Shown here: piece by piece, positions 1-15,332 of the stretch
Numbering within the stretch: position 1 is the stretch's first letter
Layout of the letters: every line of letters begins with the position of its first letter
From: Mansonella perstans
Lineage: Eukaryota; Nematoda; Chromadorea; Rhabditida; Onchocercidae
Direction: 5' to 3'
Assembly (NCBI GenBank): GCA_037074765.1
Contig: JBAMDO010000012.1
Location: 124,001-188,000, forward strand
Length of the DNA: 64,000 nt
Program-made: the position numbers and the translations under genes
Notes under the pieces: generated by a model
What the model was told of the DNA's origin: nothing
The model's input: only the letters and a program-made list of their open reading frames with translations
Database searches by the model: none

Positions 1-1
1 G

Positions 2-660
2 GCATTTTCGCTTCTACATACCGTTCAGCTTTCGCTTCCATCTACTCATATCGTACTTCCAAATGACACAGTCTTTATCCTTACACCTTTTCACTATCCC
101 GATCTCGTTGCTATCACAAGTCGTATCTTGGATGAACTTTTAACTCCCCTTCGTCGTATAAACGTTGAGAAAGCAGAAGTTTCAGCATTGAAGGCTTTGG
201 TATTGTTGCATCCGGATGTGACGGGCCTAACTATTATTTCACGTGAGAAGTTACGTGAGGCGCGTGATGGCGTGCTACGAGCCTTGTTTACCTACCTTAA
301 GCAAATTTTGTCACCCAGTGACACTTCTGTACGACTCAGCAATTTATTGCTCATTATACCGTCTTTATATTCCGTCGCACAAATTCTTGCCCAGAACAAT
401 CAACTTGGTGTCATTTTTGGACTAACTGACCAAACTCCTCCATCAAATAAACACGTCACTGTGATGAACGACTGCGTTGATGAACATCGGGATGTAAAGG
501 AAGACCTGAACAACTTATCAAAAGATGGAAACAACATTTTGTTTACCAAAACGTCAACCTTAGTTACCAATTTAATAGCAAGCCAAGCCATTTCCGCTCA
601 TGATAACTTGCAGACTACAACATCGCTAACAAATCCAGTCACTTTACCGGTAAGTTCATT
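2..660 (+). CDS. Nuclear hormone receptor, ligand-binding domain (5' end outside window)
   Basis: The reading frame is open from base 2 to a GTAAGT donor after codon CCG at 660. It encodes the second half of a nuclear-receptor ligand-binding domain, a ligand- or coregulator-responsive transcription factor acting in the nucleus. The string LKALVLLHPDVTGL, the following SREKLREARDGV and NLLLIIPSLYSVAQ correspond to helices 7-10 of HNF4-like receptors, the group expanded in nematodes. QLGVIFGL fits the helix 10/11 end. A Ser/Thr/Asn-rich tail follows. The zinc-finger DNA-binding domain must lie left of the window. The last exon is uncertain. In phase, 2651-2701 gives a 16-residue tail, and 3291-3398 gives a 35-residue Ser/Asn-rich tail after a CCTTCCTTTTAG acceptor. 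The family call is firm; the exact receptor is not named. Confidence 0.85.
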
Positions 661-3600
661 TTTTTAATTGATTGTGAAGATTGGTTGAAGGTAGCCGAAC
701 TTTATGCTGTTTAATTCTCTGGATATTAGTAAGAAGTATAGCAGACTTGAAGATTTAATAGCAACATTACATAGACTTTCGACAGAGATGTTGACTGATT
801 AGAATTAGAATTTTAATTTCTACTGATAAAGGAGTTCATCTTTACTTCGAGTATTTCAGAATTGGACATTTTCATTACAACATTTTAAACTCACAGCTCT
901 AAAAAATTTTTTTCTGCACAAAAAAATCTTTTCTTTGAAGCTTTCCGCAACAGAAAAAATAAAAATGATCCCATCAACTTTTTGCACTTTTATATCTCTT
1001 TATCTAACCATTCCTTTCTCCATCAATTCTTTATCTACCTTTGTATGAGAAAGAATTGTTCAATGTGGCACTTAAAATTCTTCACTTCTCTTCAAGAAAA
1101 CAAAGAAAGCATCTGCAAGGATTTATTTATTTTTGATACTAATATTATATCAATTCTAAACAATGTCCAAAAAAAGTATTCACAATATAAAATGGACGAG
1201 ATTTACAGTATTTGTTTTGGCCTTTCACAAACTTAGCCAGTTCTGATTTGAAGAGATATGATTGTTGCGGCACTTGAAATTAGTCTTACCGAACTTTCCA
1301 CTACGCAACAATTGCTTCATACCCATTAAAAAAATTAGCCTAGGAAAGCGTTGCAGGGATTAAATGAAAGTTTTCTTTATCCGCAATACTCATTAAATGC
1401 TTTTTTATCATTTCTGTTTTCCAATCATTTTATGTAGCATTTATGAGACAAGTATTATCGCTTCCATGCCTTATTCCATGTTAATAATTTTTTGATTTGG
1501 ACCACACACTATTAATAGATTCTTAACATAATTATTGCTGTTAGCTTCTCTATTTTTGACTAATGATTTAGGCTTAAGCTGAGATGAAAATTGTGATTTG
1601 GAAGAATTCAGCGCGGTTAATTTTAATCTTTTATAAGCATGCATATCATTACCAAGTCATGCATAATTTTCCTCTGATTTATATTCAGTACTTTTATCGG
1701 AAATAAGCTTTTTCAAAAGTTTAAAAAATACTTCAAGACTAGTCAACGATCAATCTAATTTATTGTTTTTGATAACGTATCAAATTTATACGTTGTATAA
1801 TTAATGTATATATAGTGTAATTAATTTTTACCAAATTTAAATATAGTATAATTAAAAGCCAAAAATTAATGTCCAAATATTTTGATAGCGAAATTCTTGC
1901 ACTTTTTGACATCACACTTCATAGTGACGAAATGAGATTTGCTAGATTACAAATAAAGGTTGTTTTACAACTTTACTTTAGAAACATCGTCGTTCATGAT
2001 ATTTTCACAAGATAATTTTTGGCAAAAGAGACAGTGTCTGAGCATCTTTGATAGAGCATTTTTGAAGTCATGAAAATTTTATGCAGTGAATAAAATCAGT
2101 TGTGGTTTTGGTATCATGCAAGATTTTAGTTAGGATGTTTGACCAGGTTACAATGGATTGTATTACCTATAACACTTTGTGTCTATTTTTTACATGAATC
2201 ATCTGGTACCAACTCTTCACATAAATATCTCGAATTTCTACACAACAAAAAATATTGAGAGAAATGACAATAAAATTCCAGAAAAAATGACTAACGTAAC
2301 AAATGAAAGGAGTCTATAGTGTTATAATTGACCATTAGAGATAGTAAAAATCGCTAGTTCTTATTTTTTCCTAATAGTTTTCCTCGTTAGAATGGATTCA
2401 TTTCCAACTGAGTGTAACCAAGTTCAAAATTCTATAAGAAAAAACAAAAAACTTCAAAGCTGAAGAATGTATTCACATCAAATCTCAAGTTCAAATTTCA
2501 TTCTATAAAGTCGCAAGTAGATTCACTGTCCTCTCCCAACTGTCATAAGAATTAGTTTAAAGTTTATCATCAGTTTCAAAGCAGCAAATAAAACTGAAAA
2601 CAAAAGATACTCAGATTATACTTCATGATTGAGTTATCAGTTCTTTTCAGCTCCTGACATCACCAACGTTACCGTTGCAAATGAAAATGTTCATGACCTA
2701 GAAGCTGAAGTACTTCAAGAAAACATATCAATCTAACAAGTTCTCATCAATTTTGCGATTATTTATTCATTTCATTTACTTATTAATTTCATACTCATTG
2801 TTATAATTCGTTTTAAGCTTCTAGAGTAAGCGAGTTTATTTAAATTGGCGTGATTAAATAGTATTATCGAAATTTCAAACTATTGAAAATTTAATTCCGT
2901 AGATATAGATTTTAGCAAGTGGCATACCACTGTTTCGCCGAATTTTTTTGTGCCATTTGGCAATGTAATTTGTTACTTAATATATTCTATTAATCACGTT
3001 TTAAAAATATAATAAATACATCTCCTTATAATTTTTCAAACATTCCTCTGAAATAATACGCGCAGTTATTAACAAATTAATTACCGCCTTTCAAAGGAAC
3101 CAAAGTAAGATTTGCGAAATTCCAAACCACTTTTCCGACGACAATTTCCACTCTCAGATTATTGGTTATAATGTCATTTTATTGCTCATTCCATTCATAT
3201 TTTATTGAAGAGCATCTTCCCGTCACTTTACATCATAAACAGATGGTGTACCATCACGACCTTCTTCCACCTAACAATCCTTCCTTTTAGAATCAAAATT
3301 CCTACTCCAAACAAATCTGCGCAGAAAATGAAAGCTCATTGCTAAACACTACTGACCACTGCAAAGAAAGTCATAACAGCACATTAAGTACCATGTAAGA
3401 AACGGCAAAGTAAGCAAAAAAGCACGACACATTAATCTTATTCTTGCATGTGTTTTTCCCCCTTCCAACAGTACCACTTTTATCCTTCAATTCACTGACC
3501 ACTTTTTTCGAATTTTCGACTCTATCTTACTATTTGATTTATGATTGTTGCGTACAGGAAACTGATAAATTGTATTCCATTTCCCAAAAATTTGTATTTT

Positions 3601-4790
3601 TATTATGCCAAAAAATTATATTGGCAAACAAGTGGGATAGTCTAATTTTTATCGCTTCTATAATCCAAAATTACCGAGAGCAACGGGAGCAATGAGGGTT
3701 CATTTGAGCAAAAAAAGCAAGGCAAAGGGAAGCTACATTTGAGCAAAAAAAGCAAAGCAAAGGGAAGCTCATGTATTTTTTCAGAAATTTAAGTATCGTA
3801 ATGGTTGAATATGGTTTAAATTCCAATGGATCATATCAAATTTAAACTATATCGACCATTGTTAATGTTTGGAAATAGTTTAAATTTCGTAATTGAGATA
3901 TATGTATATAAAAAACTATATCAGTTTATCGTGTCATACTTCAAAATGAAACAAAGAACAAATAGCAAAGCATAAACATCTCAATACTACGTGATCTGAT
4001 GGACATCTCTTTTATCAACAATGTACGCATCTCAATAGTACGCATATTTAGCTTCTCAGATCATCAGACAGATATCAAAAAAAAATTCCTTCCTCGAGAA
4101 AAAAATGGAATGAATTCATCTGTCTTGCCTCTTCAAGCCCATAAACAACGTTGTTGAAATTTTGATATATAAAAATAGATTGAAAAGAAACACAAAATAA
4201 ATTTAAAAAAATTGACGGGTACTTGTCCGCTAAAAAGAATACTTGAAACAGAGATAATTATACTACACAAAAGTTTGGGAGACTTTGCTTTCCTAACCAG
4301 AAGATAAAATGAAATCCAATTTTAAGATAAATACCGCTCATATGAAAATCATTCTTAACACTGGCTACAGAAAGCATATGCCTTTTCGACATTTTTTAGC
4401 CTTTTTCATGGGAGAATTTGTTTCAAAATTAATAAAACCAATTAATTAATGGAGTTGATAAAAGTTGCATTAAAGTGTTATCAAAAGAACTATAGAAAAG
4501 CAACAGTGTGATAGGTGTGAGCCAAAAAAGTTATTTGAAAAAAAATAAAAGGAAAAGAGATTTTCTCAGGAAATTTACATGGATTATGCTGATTGATTAT
4601 TTCGAAAACCAGATTTGCTTCAATCAGAATTTCAGAAAACAATTCTTCTTATAACTTTTCTTAAATCTGCAAAAATAGCGAAAGGTGGGAACAATTTCTT
4701 CTCAGTGAAATTATCAAGACTTTCATTTTTATACAAAATTAAATAGTCACTAAACGCATAGAAATAATCATGGTGATCTCCAGCAAAGTT
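661..4790. other. Intron/3' region of the receptor gene and convergent intergenic space
   Basis: This A+T-rich stretch has no long open frame with recognisable protein. It holds the two alternative terminal exons proposed for the receptor (2651-2701 and 3291-3398), a short tandem duplication at 3701-3770, and the shared 3' space with the oppositely oriented NUDT5-like gene. The open frames at 982-1236 and 3444-3695 are Phe/Leu/Ser-rich translations of A+T-rich DNA without splice context. Confidence 0.5.
3701..3770. repeat. Two-copy direct repeat, 35 bp unit
   Basis: Two adjacent copies of a 35-bp unit beginning catttgagcaaaaaaagcaa differ at a couple of positions (ggcaaag versus agcaaag, and the last base). 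This is a recent local duplication in non-coding DNA. Confidence 0.9.
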
Positions 4791-7096
4791 TTACAGAAGA
4801 CGCCGTGCATAATCCATACCCAAAGCAAATGCATAAAGCATCGATTCCACATAAACTTCGGTACAAATTAATTCAACATAAGGCAGCAGCCGGTCACATT
4901 CAACAAGCACGACCTTAAAAAAACGAGTTCTAATTTTTTAAATGATTAAAATAGTAAATAAAAAATATGCCAAAATTTGAATCATCTTGCCACTCATGTG
5001 ACATCTACCACGCCAGTGCTACTGCATTCCAAACGTGTTCTTCAGCAGAAAACTAAAGATGTTTATTTCTCTCTACAATCAATGTAAAATGTTTGGTTCG
5101 TATTTCCTCGTTTAAGAGAAAAAGAAGCTTTTCTAAATAACATTTAAAAAGGACAAAAAATAATATACTTCAATGATTTCACCATCATCCAGATTTTGTT
5201 TTGGATTTTTATTCTCTGGTGCATTACCGTCAACTTCGACTATCACAAAATTAACGCTTTCATCCGCTAGACCATGACTTACGCCTTGTTTACCTTTTGT
5301 GCATGACAAGATCTATAAAAGTAATAAAGAAAAAATATGAATAAAAACAAAAATGACGAAATATGAACTGCGACCAAAAGCATACCTTTGTAGCGGTGTA
5401 ACCTGTTTCTTCTTTCAGTTCACGTAAACCTGCAGCCTCGACAGTCTCTCCTTCATCAATTAAACCTAAATCGGAAATAGAAATTATCAGAAATTGGAAA
5501 AAATATGAAATTTAAAAAAATTTGAATGGGAATGAAACTCGGGATTCTGATATTTATTGACAGTATTTTGCGCTCTACATTTTAAATCTGCTAAAATTGA
5601 GTGAATGTTATCCTTTAAAACAGTACAGCTTGAAAACTCTTCGAATTTATGATAATTATGAAATGAAAAAAGACCTACTCTAATAATCCTAAATGATTTT
5701 TTTCAGAACAGGAGAAAAGAAAGTACATTTCTACAGAGAAAAACGAAATTATATTTCTTTTTCTCAGCATTACTATTGTCATTACATCTTGAAGTGACCA
5801 ATTGAAGTGACCTATATGGTATAAAATATATTTATAATTTCGTACAATTATTATCTGATAATAATCCAAAACTTCTAGACAATTTGCAGTTGAAATACGT
5901 TTGCAGTAAACAGCTCATAAACATATATCTTATCAATGATTCTAAATATTATATTTATTGATTTAATTTACTGCTTGTTTATCACTTTCCTTAGATTTGG
6001 TTAGAAATTATTAGCTCTACAATTGTTATATCTGACATACTGTAAAGTGGTCAGAAACCCTGTGATTGTTATATTTGGACTTACGGTATTCCTTAATTTG
6101 AATGGTTAGATTAGTAAACACACTCAGTGTATAAATTACAGAAAAATTGAATAAAAATTCATATCAGTTTGGTGCAATATTCTTGTTGTAGCCTTTAAAA
6201 ATCTGGACTCTACTCACTAAAGCCTATCAAAGTTCAATCAATTCCCACCCTGAACACAATTATTTGTTTGTGTCGAATAAACAAAATTCTCAAAACTTCA
6301 CGACAACTCATAGCAAAAAAAAGAAAATGTTCAAAATTACTGCATTAACCAGCTGGAAATTCCAAACACATGCCAGCCATAGCGATTCGATATTGTTTGA
6401 TGAGAATAAAGTATTTTTTGCCATCTTTGTGCAAAGTTGCTAATACATCGACACCATCTGGTTTCGAACTTGGAACCACTCGACGATGTACCGACTCCCA
6501 TACCTTAATGAGAAAACTCATTTTGCCTAAAAATAAATATACTTTGCAGTCTTATAACTCTAAAGAAAAATAAAGCTGTGGTGTCCATACAAGGACTAAA
6601 CAAAATATTTTGATGCCTAGCATTGAAAGATGACTATGTTCAAAGTTGTAAAGCATATTTATGTTTAATGGGTAAGAGTTACTGGTAGTTACTAGTACTT
6701 CTGCTATAGGTCAAATCCTTCAATAAAATAACAAATCTCAGAAGCAGCTTTATAGAAGACCGAAATGTGAACTGAATTAGTTTCTTTTTGCTCTTAATGC
6801 ACTTTTACAGTTTTTTTTCAAGTGGTCTTTTATAATATGCGTTTGACCATTTATTTATGTCAACTTGATCTTATTAATTAATCTGAAGCGCTGAAATTGA
6901 TTTTAATTCAACTTAAAAACAAGACTGATAATGAACGCACTGCAATTCCTTACCTAAGAAATCACGATAATATAATAATTACCTGTTCCGTTGTGGAATC
7001 ATATTTACAAAATCGCACTTCACGCATTTTCAACCATTTTCCATTATAAACGAATTTCGGCTCATCCAATATCTTGAAAGGACAACCAGCAAACAT
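4791..7096 (-). CDS. NUDT5-like ADP-sugar pyrophosphatase (Nudix hydrolase)
   Basis: Five exons on the minus strand (7096-6983, 6503-6350, 5465-5386, 5312-5169, 4913-4791) give 204 residues; human NUDT5 has 219. Family role: cytosolic or nuclear hydrolysis of ADP-ribose and related ADP-sugars to AMP and sugar phosphate. The Nudix box GX5EX7REUXEEXGU is complete at about residues 90-112 (GLIDEGETVEAAGLRELKEE then TGY). Family landmarks in order are WLKMREV, VWESVHRR, LIKQYRIAMAGMCLEFPAG, LSCTKGKQG, DDGEIIE and a C-terminal helix ending in DYARRLL and TAA. The start ATG lies 12 nt after a TTTCAG acceptor with no obvious upstream coding exon, suggesting trans-splicing. The exon 2 acceptor (CATTAAG) is weak but is the only one keeping the frame. 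Divergent from the lysyl-tRNA synthetase gene. Confidence 0.9.
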
Positions 7097-7107
7097 TTCT
7101 ATATTAT

Positions 7108-7116
7108 TCTGAAAGA
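7108..7116 (-). promoter_or_regulatory. Candidate spliced-leader acceptor of the NUDT5-like gene
   Basis: The minus strand reads CTTCTTTCAG just before the first coding exon. A strong acceptor with no matching upstream coding exon is typical of nematode trans-splicing. It could also be the 3' end of a 5'-UTR intron. Confidence 0.35.
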
Positions 7117-7252
7117 AGAAAATAGAAAAACAAGCAGAATTAAATATATTTGTACTTGAGTTTTTTCGAAATTTTCGAAAATTTAACAATAATATTAATT
7201 TATTTCCTTTTCCTTTGGACTGCATAATAACAGAGCTAAATATGGAAATGAG

Positions 7253-7286
<34 letters not shown>

Positions 7287-7464
7287 AAAAAACGTTAAAT
7301 TATTCTTTGAAGTACAATAACAAAGTGCAAAACTATAAATAAGCCTATCGGTCATTCAACCAGTAATTATTTCAAATTACTGAAAATTTAAGGTTTTCAG
7401 GTTGTTCATTTAGTTTGCTCATTGTCTGATCAAACAATAGCCATTGTTCTCTTTTTATTTTAAA

Positions 7465-7556
7465 AGGTCAATCCATCTCTCATAAAGAGGTCAATCCATC
7501 TCTCATGAAGAGGTCAATCCATCTCTCATAAAGAGGTCAATCCATCTCTCATAAAA
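7465..7556. repeat. Tandem repeat, 23 bp x 4
   Basis: Four head-to-tail copies of the unit aggtcaatccatctctcata+aag start at 7465, 7488, 7511 and 7534. They are nearly identical (one copy reads catgaag). A decayed fifth copy lies near 7586-7608. The array is in the divergent NUDT5/KARS spacer. Confidence 0.9.
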
Positions 7557-8317
7557 ATAGCTTCCTGATATCTAAAAGACATTATAAAGGTCATCCCATC
7601 TCTCATAACATATAAACAAGCTCTAATGTGATAGTTTCAAGAAATAAAAAAAAAAAAAAAAAAAGAAAATACATCGAAATTGAATATGAGAACATAAATG
7701 GACATTGTCCACTTACTGTCCAGCATTAGCATACAATTTAGCCCAAAAACTTTCCAATCAACAAATACTCAAAAGTTACGGTTAACAGAACAAGTGACTT
7801 GCAAATGTCAATTATGCCCTCTATTGATCTTCTCAATCATACCTGTCTATGTATCTCTAACTCTAATGGTACTCTCAATCTGTGTAACTCTCGATAGTCA
7901 ACACTATTTCATATTTCTTCAACTCATCCCTCACTTTGTTCTTTTTCATTCTATCGTTTTCTGCTTTCACTCTATCTCACATACCCTTATTCTCTAAAGT
8001 ACTGTGTGATGAAATTAAAAAAATCATTATTCATTTTTTACTGCTATCATGCTGCGATATAGGACTTCTTTTTTGATTTTTCATAACTATATTATCCTAT
8101 ATTACTCTCAATCTCTGGTCACCACTTTTTTTTACATAATCACTAATAAGCATGTGATACTACAAGAAAATGTTTAATTTTAGCAGATTTGTCCTGTCGT
8201 AAGCTTGTTACGTGAACTTGCTGATCTTTAACACGTTTATTCGCTTCTCAAATCGTTTATTGCGGTGTATAATCGATAGTTACAGTAAAACGTGGAAACG
8301 CTGTGTAGCCGTGAAAA

Positions 8318-12969
<4,652 letters not shown>

Positions 12970-15332
12970 TTTGACTGATCTATGAAATTTATATTTTATT
13001 TGTAAAGAATTACTGAGGTTTGCTTCAATAGTGAAGCAACTGAAAAAACCATATATCCTGGCTATACGTACATTGCTGCAGGATCCTCTGTTGTTAATCT
13101 TCTTTAAATGATATTAAATTTATTCAGTAAATTGTTGAAGTATTCAAGTACATTTGTACCAAATCTTACCCATCATGGTAAGTTTGCATAAAACTATATC
13201 ACACATGTACGAGCGATGATAACTGAGGAGATGATAGAGTTTCTAAAATTTCCCAAATATAATTCGAATGCAAAAATAAGTGTAAGAGGAATTAATAACT
13301 CAGTTCTTTCTCGAAATTATAACTTTAGTTCAGCTTATATTGATTTTGTCGAAATATATTTCAGTGTTCTAAACAAATTAATTTCGTTATTGTTTGTTGT
13401 TGGATTTTTATTTTTAATAAAATAAAATGCGTCTGGATTTCTTGTTACTTTTTCGGTTTCCAGAAAGTTTTTTAATTTGTGTGCTGTTAACCTTTGAACT
13501 GACACTGTTTTGTTTTGCGAAACATCTGATGGATATTTTAAAATGCACTTATATATAATAAAGTAATAGAAAGCTAGTTTTTGTCTCCCAAGCAGAATAA
13601 TGAATTCTGATTGTCCTCATCTTTTTTTTTTAGAAATTGTGAAAATATTCCTCATGAAATATTAGACTAAAATGCATCTCATACTTTTTTCTAGTTGTTA
13701 ATTGAATCATTTAGATTCGCTATTTAATAGATTAAGTATCCGTTTATGAACAACAGGTATATAGCAGTCGAAGTCGTATCTCATATATTGTAATCAGAGT
13801 TCCAAGACATTGTTGATTGTCTTTCGTGTTTCACAAAAAAAAAAGCTGATAATGGAAAATGCTTGAAATACTAAAATAATTGGTTTTCTATTTGCTATTG
13901 AGACCCAATGCTTTCCAAATATCACTAGGTAGTACGAATTCCCGACCTGCGTTCTTATAATTTCATTTTTCAAAAAATAACTTTCGTTTGAACTACCGTT
14001 TTTACCGCCAATATCAAAATGCAATGAAATCGCTCCACTGACGTCGGTCGTTCTTTCTTTCATCCTTTGATGTTCCCCGACTCAAACTTATACATTCTAT
14101 ACTTCGGCCTTCAGATAATAATTTTACAATTGCCAATTCTGTTAGCTATTTCATGCCTTTTAGAATGATACTTGCAGAATCTATTGGGTACGACTGACAA
14201 ACGTGATAAGCACATTGCATGGAATGCGCGTTTGTCACTTCCGAAAAACATTACAAAAATACTGGATCCTCAAACTTTTTCAAACATATTTTAATATACT
14301 TCTGCCTAAACAGAGAACATGGGAAGTCCAAATGCATTTATTTAAAATACTTAAAATTTTCATTATAATAACAATAAGTAATATTACAAACAGTTTTTTG
14401 TCATTCATGACGAAAATACAAACTTATTAAGCTGAAATTTGCAGTGCATATATCAAAAGGCTACCAGAATGAACTTATGATATATAAGATACATGATAGA
14501 GGCAGATTCAATAAAACGGAGAAAAGCATCCAAATATAAAAGTGCAATCAAAGAATTTTAAACCCATAATAATATTAAGGAATTTGGTGTTGATGACCTA
14601 CAAAATTACAATAGCACTGTATTTTGAACAAATCGGATATTAAATTCGAACTTCAAACAACGCTGATGATGTACTTGACGACTAGAAGATGAAAGCTCGA
14701 CAAATAATTCATCACTTTAGACATTGAAACACTCACTTTACTTCTTTTGCGGAATAAATCATTTCCCTGAGAAATATTATAAACCTAATATTATAAAAAA
14801 AATATAATATTAAAAATTTTTATATTTTGAATTTAATTCAATTATTTCCAGATATTTCTATAATGAAAAATTCGATTATTTCAACATATTTCTATACTAT
14901 AAGAATGTTTCGATTATTCCAACAAATACAACCCGGTTCCAAGTTCAATAATGAACAGGGCAGCACTCAAAAACTTTATGGTGATTTCCAGATCATTTAA
15001 AATTATAGAAACAAGACAAAAATATGACTAGAGAAGAAAACTAAAATAAATTTTCTAACAAAACATTTCGCAGTCCGTAGTTCACCAACCTAAATATATT
15101 TGGACTGTAAGTTTCAACATTCCTTTTCTTTCCAAATTTATGGATTTTATGCCGAATTTTTCATTTTAAGATAATGAAAAGAAGAAATCGTGGAATAGTG
15201 ATTTTTATGAAAGGAAATCCCTTATTTCAGCAATTGCTTTTCCTGGAACTTTTGACTCCTTCTAGAGTTTTTCAGATCAGCATAAAACAAATGAGTATAA
15301 CAGCTTCCTTCTTTGAGTATAACAGCATCGAA
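12970..15332. other. Convergent intergenic region with a possible gene relic
   Basis: This separates the 3' ends of KARS (+) and PCID2 (-). Most of it is featureless A+T-rich DNA. On the minus strand, about 14260-13870 carries protein-like stretches split over different frames (see findings). The open frame 13216-13425 (+) has no homology I recognise. Confidence 0.4.

Larger units (their letters stand above)
7097..8317. promoter_or_regulatory. Divergent intergenic region between NUDT5-like and KARS genes
   Basis: About 1.2 kb separates the two start codons and should contain both promoters. It holds a run of A at 7261-7284, a 23-bp tandem repeat at 7465-7556, a second A-run near 7645-7664, and a C/T-rich stretch (about 7800-8000) whose open frame at 7698-7997 resembles no protein. 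No clear TATA or initiator motif was recognised. Confidence 0.45.

Noticed and set aside
3084..3190. Short minus-strand frame ending in VWNFANLTLVPLKGGN
   Set aside because: Only about 35 codons, and no exon of a minus-strand gene could be connected to it. The NUDT5-like gene already ends cleanly at 4791.
6370..6573. 67-codon plus-strand open frame
   Set aside because: It is antisense to the second exon of the NUDT5-like gene.
7698..7997. 99-codon plus-strand frame between NUDT5-like and KARS genes
   Set aside because: Leu/Phe/Ser-rich translation of C/T-biased DNA. No domain, and it lies in the divergent promoter region.
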